A stretch of DNA of 14,898 nucleotides from an uncultured Prevotella sp. Its GTDB lineage: Bacteria; Bacteroidota; Bacteroidia; Bacteroidales; Bacteroidaceae. This document shows, piece after piece, positions 4,876-11,668 of the stretch (position 1 is the stretch's first letter; each line of letters starts with the position of its first letter). The stretch is from NCBI GenBank assembly GCA_934120735.1, contig CAKOVA010000052.1:1-14898 (forward strand). The letters are read 5' to 3'. The notes beneath the pieces are model-generated. The model was given only the letters and a program-made list of their open reading frames with translations. It did no database searches and had not been told where the DNA came from. Position numbers and translations under genes: made by a program.

Positions 4876-7800
4876 ATGTGTCATCAAGAAACAACCAAAC
4901 GCATCTATTCAATATTGCTCACACTTGTCATGCTCTTGTGTGCGATAGCTTGCTCAGACCCTCACGGTGACGACGTGGTGGCTCTGAACGAAAGGGCGTA
5001 CCAGTATCGCTATCGCAATTTGGACAGTACGTCGCTTTATGCCAATCGGGCGATGCAACTGGCTGGCAAACATGGTGATGGTTATGCCGAAGCCCTCAAC
5101 CATCTGGCGTTCGTCCATATAGCAAGAATGGAATATGCCAAGGCAGATTCGCTGCTGTCTGAAGTACGTAAATCGACTAACAATCAAATAGAATTGTTAG
5201 TGGCAGATGTTCAGTTGATGCGGCTTTGCCAACGTTGCTCCAAAAACAAAGACTTTTATGTCTATCGAGAGAGTGCCATGCGTCGTCTGCATCGGATAGA
5301 GGAGGAGTACAACAGTCTGGATGAACACCAAAAACGCCGAATGATTTATGCTGTAAGCGAATTTTATCTCACCACCTCCACCTATTTTTATTATGTGGGG
5401 TTGGAAGATTTATCGATCGATGCCATCAACCAAATTGATGTCAACGGCGAGATAGCACGAGATACCTCCCAACTCTTGAATTTCCTGTATAACGTTGGTG
5501 CAGGCGGCATCATCCTCGATGGCACGCGTGAGGAAATCAACCAAGCCGAGTTTGACTATCTTACACGATGCTATGTGCTGGCTAAGCAGCATCATTATCC
5601 CTATTGGGAGGCCAACTCGATGCAGGCCATGAGCGAGCATTTACAGCGAAAGAAGTTCCGCGACAAGTTGATACGCGACAATTTGCCATCCATGCAATTC
5701 ATCAATCCGTACGACATGCCCGATTCGTTGTTAGCCGGTAATTTGGCGCAAAGTTCGTTGAAAACATTCATTCAATATGGCGACGTTTATCAAATTGCCG
5801 GATCATACCGCACGCTCGCAGAGTGTTATTGGGAGTTGAAAGATTACAAGTCGGCCTTGATCTGTCTGCACAACGCATTGGAAACAAACCATGCCATCAA
5901 CCAAGCCCCGGACCTGGTAGCATCTATCCGGGAGCAATTGTCACTGGCTTACTCGGCCATAGACGACAAGCCAAACAGCGATTACAGTCGAAATTTATAC
6001 CTCGACATACAGGAAGGAACCAGACAAGACCGGCAGTTGGAGGCCCGCGCTGAACAGTTGAATTTGTCATCCAAGCAGTTGAATCGCATGATTTTGGCCA
6101 TCATCATCACCATTGTTGTGGTTTGTTTGTTGTTGTTTATCTTCTACTACATGAGAAAGAGGAACGACCGACAGGCTTCTACGCTGACAAAACTCATGGA
6201 ACCCCTTGAAAAATGGAAGCACGACAATGAAGAGGCACTCGAGGAAAACCAAGAAAAATATGAAGAGATAGAGGAAGAAAAACATGTTCAGCAACTGCAT
6301 GTTTCCAAGAATAAGAAGCGTAACCTTGAGCAACGAACCAAAGTGTCGCTTGTCAACAGCATCATTCCTTTGATAGATCGGATGTTGCACGAAATACATC
6401 AACTCACCAAAAAGACCGAGGCGAAGTCCATCAGGGACGACCGGTATACCTATATTGCTGAGTTAGCCGAGCAGATTAATGATTATAACAGCATTTTGAC
6501 CCATTGGATACAGTTGCGACAAGGTGTGTTGAGCTTGAAGATTGAAAGTTTTCCGTTGCAAGATGTCTTTAATTTGGTGTCGCGCAGCCGGATGAGTTTC
6601 TCCATCAAAGGTATTGATTTGCAGGTAATGCCCACCCAAGCTGTGGTCAAGGCCGACAAGACGCTCACCGTGTTCATGCTAAATACCTTGGCTGACAATG
6701 CAAAGAAGTTCACGCCCTCTGGCGGACAGGTTCGGATAGACAGTGAGGAAGGTGACGACTATGTGGAGATTAGAGTAGAAGATACGGGCGTTGGTATGTC
6801 TGAACAACAAATTGAACACCTGTTCGTCAACAAGCCCATCGTTGACCATACGCTCGAAAATGTTGACGGCAACCCTTCGTCGCACCGCATCAGCAACGGA
6901 TTCGGGTTGATGAATTGCAAGGGCATCATCGATAGATATCGTAAGACCAGCAAGATATTCAACGTATGTTCTATTCGTGCCGAGAGCGTAGAAGGCAAGG
7001 GTAGCACGTTCTCTTTTAGGTTGCCGAAGGGAGTGGCACGTACCATTGCGGTGCTTTGCGTGGTGGGTTCGTATTTCATCAACGTGAACGCAGGGGAGTC
7101 GGGAAGTGTGCCGCACACGCCCCATCCGATTGGTCAAACGGAGGTGGTGCAGGGTGAGTTCATCCAGCAAGCCACTGCTTTTTCCGATAGTGCTTACTTC
7201 AGTAACATCCAAGGAACCTATCAGAAAACACTGTTATTTGCTGACAGTTGCCTGTATTATCTCAATCGCCATTATCGAACATGCAGACCGCATGGCATAG
7301 ATACGATGACCATCATGTCAAACAGTACCGCATTGCCGGCAGAAATCAAATGGCTATACGATAGCATTCCAACCAATTACAATGTCATCCTTGGCATCAG
7401 AAACGAAAGTGCTGTGGCCGCATTGGCCCTGCATAAATGGGCCTTGTACGCTTACAACAACAAGGCTTACACGCAGTTGTTTCGCGAACGCAGTGCAGAC
7501 AGTACGTTAGGGACGTACGTTCAAATGATGCAACGTTCAGAGGTGAATAAGAATGTGGCCCTCGTCATCCTTTCATTGATTTTCATACTGATATTCCCCG
7601 CCTATTATTTTTTGTATGATCGACATCGGGTGTATTATCGGTTCAGCGTTGATCGAATCCAGGAAATCAACCAGACGTTGTTGAGCGAGGCCCCCGCTCA
7701 GGAGAAATTACAGAAGATACAGACGCTTTGGACGTTCAACCGCAGAATGTTGAATACCCGATTTACCAAACTTAACGCTATCGTTGAACAAATCATGGAT

Positions 7801-8430
7801 GCGTTACGAGATCGCATTCATGTGGAGGAAGTGCAGACAACCAGCATGGAACTGGCTCAAGACGAATTGCGAAGAACGAGTTACGAAAACGACCAGTTGC
7901 ACATCAGCAACAGCGTGTTGGACAATTGCCTTTCAACCTTAAAGCACGAAACGATGTATTATCCTGCTAAAATAGGTGTTTTGGCAGATGGAAAAGACGA
8001 AAACCTTCCGGTGTTGAGCGAGCTTTCTTCTTACTACAAAGACCTGTACATGCTGCTGAGTGCGCAGGCCATGCGACAGATAGACAATCATGTCAAGGTG
8101 GATGACGACATGCTGCGCTATCTGTTTGACATCTTGAAAGAGCAAAATGGCGGTGAGCTGGTGCTGACTGCTGAAGACAAAGACCCCGTATATAGTCTTA
8201 TTCATGTGAAGATGAACAATCTTCATCTCTCCGATGAACAAGTAGCCGCTCTGTTTACGCCCAATACCGTTGACATGCAGTTCATGCTGTGCAGGCAGAT
8301 TGTTCGTGAGGTAGGAGAGGCAACCAACGCGCGTGGCTGCGGCATCCAGGCTGTGAAAGATGAGTCAGGACGAATAAACATAAATATCACCTTAACGAAA
8401 ACGATATGGAAGAATTTAAAATTATCATAG
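4876..8430 (+). CDS. large membrane sensor histidine kinase, DUF5112/DUF5113 type, double-kinase architecture
   Basis: A 1184-residue protein when started at ATG 4876, which is 27 bases after a strong -7 element and gives a signal sequence (residues 8-25, Cys26 in AIACSD, possible lipid anchor). Residues about 30-400 are helical TPR-like repeats (ALNERAYQYRYRNLDSTSLYANRA; DYKSALICLHNALETN), presumably periplasmic, matching what I know as DUF5112. A membrane helix lies at about 405-430, a Glu/Lys-rich coiled coil at 435-490, and an H-box-like LLHEI-type segment with His505. The ATPase domain follows: N-box NTLADN (603-608), DTGVG (636-640), GFGL (675-678) and GKGST (707-711). A second hydrophobic segment (about 720-738), an outside domain that I assign to DUF5113, and a third helix (about 892-914) come next. 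The last part has a second H-box-like STLKHETMYY (His1024) and an ATPase-like fold without a DxGxG. It overlaps the regulator gene by 25 bp. The signal is unknown. Confidence 0.85.
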   Translation: MCHQETTKRIYSILLTLVMLLCAIACSDPHGDDVVALNERAYQYRYRNLDSTSLYANRAMQLAGKHGDGYAEALNHLAFVHIARMEYAKADSLLSEVRKSTNNQIELLVADVQLMRLCQRCSKNKDFYVYRESAMRRLHRIEEEYNSLDEHQKRRMIYAVSEFYLTTSTYFYYVGLEDLSIDAINQIDVNGEIARDTSQLLNFLYNVGAGGIILDGTREEINQAEFDYLTRCYVLAKQHHYPYWEANSMQAMSEHLQRKKFRDKLIRDNLPSMQFINPYDMPDSLLAGNLAQSSLKTFIQYGDVYQIAGSYRTLAECYWELKDYKSALICLHNALETNHAINQAPDLVASIREQLSLAYSAIDDKPNSDYSRNLYLDIQEGTRQDRQLEARAEQLNLSSKQLNRMILAIIITIVVVCLLLFIFYYMRKRNDRQASTLTKLMEPLEKWKHDNEEALEENQEKYEEIEEEKHVQQLHVSKNKKRNLEQRTKVSLVNSIIPLIDRMLHEIHQLTKKTEAKSIRDDRYTYIAELAEQINDYNSILTHWIQLRQGVLSLKIESFPLQDVFNLVSRSRMSFSIKGIDLQVMPTQAVVKADKTLTVFMLNTLADNAKKFTPSGGQVRIDSEEGDDYVEIRVEDTGVGMSEQQIEHLFVNKPIVDHTLENVDGNPSSHRISNGFGLMNCKGIIDRYRKTSKIFNVCSIRAESVEGKGSTFSFRLPKGVARTIAVLCVVGSYFINVNAGESGSVPHTPHPIGQTEVVQGEFIQQATAFSDSAYFSNIQGTYQKTLLFADSCLYYLNRHYRTCRPHGIDTMTIMSNSTALPAEIKWLYDSIPTNYNVILGIRNESAVAALALHKWALYAYNNKAYTQLFRERSADSTLGTYVQMMQRSEVNKNVALVILSLIFILIFPAYYFLYDRHRVYYRFSVDRIQEINQTLLSEAPAQEKLQKIQTLWTFNRRMLNTRFTKLNAIVEQIMDALRDRIHVEEVQTTSMELAQDELRRTSYENDQLHISNSVLDNCLSTLKHETMYYPAKIGVLADGKDENLPVLSELSSYYKDLYMLLSAQAMRQIDNHVKVDDDMLRYLFDILKEQNGGELVLTAEDKDPVYSLIHVKMNNLHLSDEQVAALFTPNTVDMQFMLCRQIVREVGEATNARGCGIQAVKDESGRININITLTKTIWKNLKLS

Positions 8431-9131
8431 TAGAGGATGTTCCTTTGGAACTGAAAGGTACTGAGGGCATCTTTAAAAACGAGATTCCTGAAGCCGAAAT
8501 CATTGGCACGGCTGAAAACGAACAAGAGTATTGGCGCCTGATAAAGCAGCAGGTACCTGATTTGGTTTTGTTGGACTTGGGACTTGGTGGCTCCACGACC
8601 GTTGGCGTTGAGATATGCAGGCAAACGAAACAAAGCTATCCGCAGGTGAAGGTGTTGATATTTACAGGCGAGATACTGAACGAAAAATTATGGGTCGACG
8701 TGCTGGACGCAGGGTGCGATGGAATCATCTTGAAGAGTGGCGAATTGCTCACGCGGGGCGATGTTGGCAGTGTGATGGCCGGCAAACGCATGGTGTTCAA
8801 CCAACCGATATTGAAAAAAATAGTGGAGCGTTTCAAGTTAAGCATCCATAACCAGCTTATGCGGCAAGAAGCGCTTGTGAATTATGAGATTGACGAATAT
8901 GACGAGCGTTTCCTCCGTCATCTGGCCTTGGGCTATACCAAGGAGCAGATTACGAACTTGCGCGGGATGCCCTTTGGCGTGAAAAGTTTGGAAAAGCGAC
9001 AGAACGAGTTGATACAAAAGTTCTTTCCCAATGGCAACAACGGGATTGGAATCAATGCCACCCGACTGGTAGTCAGGGCCATTGAGTTGAGAGTGCTTGA
9101 CATTGATAATTTGCAAGCCGATGAAGAGTAA
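8406..9131 (+). CDS. response regulator, receiver plus helix-turn-helix output
   Basis: A 241-residue protein that should receive phosphate from the preceding kinase and bind DNA. Receiver domain, residues 1-125: acidic pair Glu10-Asp11 (IIIVEDVP), phosphoacceptor Asp57 (LVLLDLGLGG), switch Thr87 (IFTGE) and Lys110 (IILKSGE), so all key receiver residues are present. Residues about 165-230 form a LuxR/NarL-like output region (YDERFLRHLALGYTKEQI, then GVKSLEKRQNELIQKFF), with a longer insertion between the helices than standard LuxR domains; I recall this output being named as a separate DUF in Bacteroidales. The ATG at 8406 lies inside the kinase gene and the 3' end overlaps the next gene by 11 bp, so the three are translated from one message. 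Targets are unknown; the operon's membrane gene and the BspA-like gene downstream are plausible candidates. Confidence 0.88.
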   Translation: MEEFKIIIVEDVPLELKGTEGIFKNEIPEAEIIGTAENEQEYWRLIKQQVPDLVLLDLGLGGSTTVGVEICRQTKQSYPQVKVLIFTGEILNEKLWVDVLDAGCDGIILKSGELLTRGDVGSVMAGKRMVFNQPILKKIVERFKLSIHNQLMRQEALVNYEIDEYDERFLRHLALGYTKEQITNLRGMPFGVKSLEKRQNELIQKFFPNGNNGIGINATRLVVRAIELRVLDIDNLQADEE

Positions 9132-9717
9132 GGCCTTTGCCATCGTTACGTTCAGCTTAGGAATCGTACAAATTCTGCTCATACTGGTGTCGTGGTTCAT
9201 CACAGCCACGATGCCCATGTCGCCTGTGCGTTCGTTGTTGAGCAGCGAGGGAATCAGATGGTTTTTCGGTCAGTTCACTTACAACCTCGCCTCCCCCTTG
9301 CTCGTTTGGCTCATTCTTGCGGGAATGGCACTGGGCGCATTGAAACAAAGCAGACTGTCTAAGGCTTTTACACCTTCTGCCAGGAAGGAATATCGACAAC
9401 GTTTCGCACTAAAATTGGTCTTGCTCGAACTGGTAATCTTCGCAGGGATTATTGGTTTGTTGACACTCATGCCCCAAGCCATCCTGCTGAGCGTGACTGG
9501 TCATTTGTTTCCAAGTAGTTTTTCGCAAAGTGTCTTTCCAATAGTATGTTTCATGGGCTGTGTGGCATCCGTCACCTTTGGACTGTTAAGTGGCGCTTTT
9601 CGTTCACTTACTGATATTTTTAATGCCTTGTCAGTCGGGATAAGCTGGCTCTCTCCCTGGCTTGTGGTCTATGTGATGGCTGCCCAACTATACCATTCTT
9701 TCTTGTTCGTCTTCTAA
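9121..9717 (+). CDS. five-span membrane protein resembling the N-terminal part of AbgT transporters
   Basis: A 198-residue very hydrophobic protein. I choose ATG 9121 (MKSKAFAIVTF), which overlaps the regulator stop; an earlier in-frame start at 9097 adds eight residues that are the regulator's 3' end read in another frame. Predicted helices lie at about 5-30, 45-75, 97-125, 137-160 and 165-198. The motif SPVRSLLSSEGIRWFFGQFTYNLASPLLVWLILAGMALGALKQS, positions about 33-76, resembles the 'v.SLLs.eGirw.l....nFtgf.pLg.vlvaMlGiGvae.sGL' segment of AbgT-family p-aminobenzoyl-glutamate transporters, which are about 500 residues. This protein is less than half that length, lacks the remaining helices, and has Ala/Leu where the family has conserved Gly residues. 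It is probably not a complete transporter. As the last gene of a kinase operon it might be an accessory of the sensor. Confidence 0.6.
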   Translation: MKSKAFAIVTFSLGIVQILLILVSWFITATMPMSPVRSLLSSEGIRWFFGQFTYNLASPLLVWLILAGMALGALKQSRLSKAFTPSARKEYRQRFALKLVLLELVIFAGIIGLLTLMPQAILLSVTGHLFPSSFSQSVFPIVCFMGCVASVTFGLLSGAFRSLTDIFNALSVGISWLSPWLVVYVMAAQLYHSFLFVF

Positions 9718-9728
9718 TCTATCCCATA

Positions 9729-9741
9729 CCACATTTTGTGG
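9729..9741 (+). terminator. weak hairpin after the kinase operon
   Basis: CCACA (9729-9733) and TGTGG (9737-9741) pair around TTT, 11 bases past the stop of the membrane gene. The stem is short and is followed by GAAAAGATT, not a T tract, so termination here is only suggested. Confidence 0.25.
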
Positions 9742-9843
9742 AAAAGATTGGCGAACGATACGGGCTGCAAGTCCAAAAGCTTTTAGACCAGGACAAAGTT
9801 TCAGAGGCAGGAAGATAGCATGATGATGAATCAAATGAAAAAA

Positions 9844-9920
9844 AACTGCGTGGTATGCTGGCATTATAAAACATTTTGCTTATCTTTGGAAAAATTAAAC
9901 CTTGTAAGTGGCACGCAGTT
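9844..9920. repeat. short inverted repeats enclosing the BspA-like promoter
   Basis: AACTGCGTG (9844-9852) and CACGCAGTT (9912-9920) are exact reverse complements over 9 bases, 59 bases apart, with the promoter -7 element at 9881-9888 between them. Further imperfect pairs lie outside: CATACCAC at 9725-9732 against GTGGTATG at 9850-9857, and CGAACG at 9752-9757 against CGTTCG at 9929-9934. The arrangement recalls invertible promoters of Bacteroidota surface genes, but the arms are short. Confidence 0.45.
9881..9888 (+). promoter_or_regulatory. promoter -7 element of the BspA-like gene
   Basis: TATCTTTG is an exact TAnnTTTG match on the coding strand. Transcription would start near 9895, leaving a leader of about 75 bases before ATG 9971. 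No clear -33 TTTG is seen at the normal spacing; a TTTG lies too close, at 9875-9878. Confidence 0.6.
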
Positions 9921-9970
9921 GCCGATACCGTTCGTTTCAGACAGGATTATTAACTTAACAACCAACTGAT

Positions 9971-11515
9971 ATGAAAAAGCATTTACTTTCACTCCTTGTC
10001 GCCCTCGTGGCGATCGCGGACAGCCTGCCCACGGCAGCACAAGAGGCCTACGCCGTATTAACCGAGGCCGACGCCACGCTCACATTCTACTACGACAACT
10101 TGCGTAGCACACGTCCGGGAACCAAGTACGACGTGCCAACAAAAGGTGAGATTCCTGGCTGGGCAGGAACCAACAAAGCCCCTTACGACAAGATCAAGCA
10201 TGCTGTGTTCGATGTGTCCTTTGCCGACTATCGCCCCATGTTCACCTATTCTTGGTTCCAACGCTGCGTGAATTTGCAGGACATCAAGGATATACGAAAC
10301 CTTAATACCGAAAATGTCATTAACATGAAGTACATGTTCATGGGTTGCCGTTCCTTGATATCGATTGACTTGACCGGCTTCAATACTGCAAATGTTACCG
10401 ATATGTGTGGCATGTTCGATAACTGCAGTTCCTTAGCATCGCTCAACTTGACTAATTTCAATACAGAGAAGGTTACCGATATGGGCAGCATGTTCGATAA
10501 CTGTAGTTCCTTAGCATCGCTCAGCTTGACTAACTTCAATACTGCAAACGTTAAACGTATGTCTGGCATGTTCGATAACTGTAGTTCCTTAGCATCCCTA
10601 GACTTGACTAACTTCAATACAAAAAAGGTTACCGACATGAGGTACATGTTCATGGGTTGCAGTTCCTTAGAATCGCTCAACTTGACTAATTTCAATACAG
10701 AAAAGGTTACCCTTATGTATTCCATGTTCTGTAACTGCAGTTCCTTAAAATCGCTCGACTTGACTAACTTCAATACAGAAAAGGTTACCGACTTGTACGA
10801 CATGTTTTATAATTGCAGTTCCTTAGAATCGCTCAACTTGACTAACTTTAATACTGCAAACGTTACCGACATGTCTCGCATGTTCTGTAACTGCAGTTCC
10901 TTAAAATCGCTCAACTTGACTAATTTCAATACAGCAAAGGTTAAACGTATGTCTGACATGTTCCATGACTGCAGTTCCTTAGAATCGCTCAACTTGACTA
11001 ACTTCAATACAGAAAAGGTTACCAACATGTCTAACATGTTCAATAACTGCAGTTCCCTGACATCCCTCAACTTGACTAATTTCAATACAGCAAAGGTTAA
11101 ACGTATGTCTAACATGTTCAATAACTGCAGTTCCCTGACATCCCTCAACTTGACTAATTTCAATACAGCAAAGGTTACCTATATGTCTGAAATGTTCAGG
11201 GGTTGCAGTTCCTTGACCACCATCTACTGCAACGATGATTGGAGCGTGGGCGGAAAGGTAGAAGAGCATGGCCAGATGTTTAGCAACTGCCCCAAGCTGA
11301 AAGGAGAGGGCGCCGCGTTTGATTTTAGCAAAACCGGTATCGAGATGGCGAACCCCACCACGGGTTACTTCACAGCCAAGACAACCGGTATTGACCATGT
11401 GACGGTTGCCGGCAAGGTGGGTGATGGCAAAATATACGACCTCAACGGTCGGCAGGTGAGCAAGAACTATAAGGGTGTTGTGGTCACGAACGGTCGCAAG
11501 ATATTGCAACGCTAA
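9971..11515 (+). CDS. secreted BspA-like leucine-rich repeat surface protein (DUF285 repeats)
   Basis: A 514-residue secreted protein. A signal peptide covers about residues 1-24 (MKKHLLSLLVALVAIADSL, then TAAQ). Residues about 25-110 form the usual leader domain of Prevotella members: a 'LTFYYDNLRSTRPGTKYD' strand pair and KHAVFDVSFADYRP with WFQRCVNLQ. Residues 111-422 are twelve 26-residue repeats of the form FNTxxVTDMxxMFxNCSSLxSLNLTN, the DUF285 type of leucine-rich repeat, with a thirteenth degenerate unit before FDFSKTG. The end (about 470-514) reads KIYDLNGRQVSKNYKG and NGRKILQR, like the C-terminal tails I know from Prevotella secreted proteins, where they are thought to act as sorting or anchoring signals. 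BspA proteins bind host matrix or other bacteria; the ligand here is unknown. It has its own promoter and converges on the ABC-F gene. Repeats 10 and 11 are almost identical in DNA. Confidence 0.92.
   Translation: MKKHLLSLLVALVAIADSLPTAAQEAYAVLTEADATLTFYYDNLRSTRPGTKYDVPTKGEIPGWAGTNKAPYDKIKHAVFDVSFADYRPMFTYSWFQRCVNLQDIKDIRNLNTENVINMKYMFMGCRSLISIDLTGFNTANVTDMCGMFDNCSSLASLNLTNFNTEKVTDMGSMFDNCSSLASLSLTNFNTANVKRMSGMFDNCSSLASLDLTNFNTKKVTDMRYMFMGCSSLESLNLTNFNTEKVTLMYSMFCNCSSLKSLDLTNFNTEKVTDLYDMFYNCSSLESLNLTNFNTANVTDMSRMFCNCSSLKSLNLTNFNTAKVKRMSDMFHDCSSLESLNLTNFNTEKVTNMSNMFNNCSSLTSLNLTNFNTAKVKRMSNMFNNCSSLTSLNLTNFNTAKVTYMSEMFRGCSSLTTIYCNDDWSVGGKVEEHGQMFSNCPKLKGEGAAFDFSKTGIEMANPTTGYFTAKTTGIDHVTVAGKVGDGKIYDLNGRQVSKNYKGVVVTNGRKILQR
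10301..11236 (+). repeat. twelve 78-bp in-frame tandem repeats
   Basis: Units begin every 78 bases from 10301 and encode residues 111-422 of the BspA-like protein. Most vary at third positions and in a few codons (T/K-V-T-D-M versus K-V-K-R-M variants). The segments 11027-11099 and 11105-11177 are identical over 73 bases, which marks a recent unit duplication or correction. Confidence 0.9.
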
Positions 11516-11613
11516 CATTTCATGCAAAACATTCCTCAAAGACTTTTGAAAAAGCGGTATGTCTAGTGTGCTTTCAATTGCATGGACTTTGAATGCAGAA
11601 GTCATGTGAATTG

Positions 11614-11640
11614 GGCACCAAAGTCCGTGACTTTGGTGCC
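11614..11640. terminator. perfect 12-bp-stem hairpin between convergent genes
   Basis: GGCACCAAAGTC (11614-11625) and GACTTTGGTGCC (11629-11640) pair perfectly around CGT. It lies 98 bases past the BspA-like stop and 28 bases past the ABC-F stop, so it could end both transcripts. There is no T tract on either side. A near-palindrome, CATGGACTT (11581-11589) with AAGTCATG (11599-11606), precedes it. Confidence 0.6.
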
Positions 11641-11668
11641 TAATGTCATGGATATTGGTTCCAAACAC

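Noticed and set aside
6679..7212. Reverse-strand open frames within the kinase gene
   Set aside because: They lie opposite the conserved ATPase motifs of the forward gene and encode nothing recognisable.
10246..11163. Long reverse-strand open frames inside the BspA-like gene
   Set aside because: They mirror the 78-bp repeat on the opposite strand and give a low-complexity 'VTFSVLKLVKLSD' product; the forward strand has the signal peptide, DUF285 repeats and C-terminal tail.
10301..11236. Possible CRISPR array because of regular repeats
   Set aside because: The units are contiguous 78-bp coding repeats with no unique spacers and translate to a clean 26-residue leucine-rich repeat.
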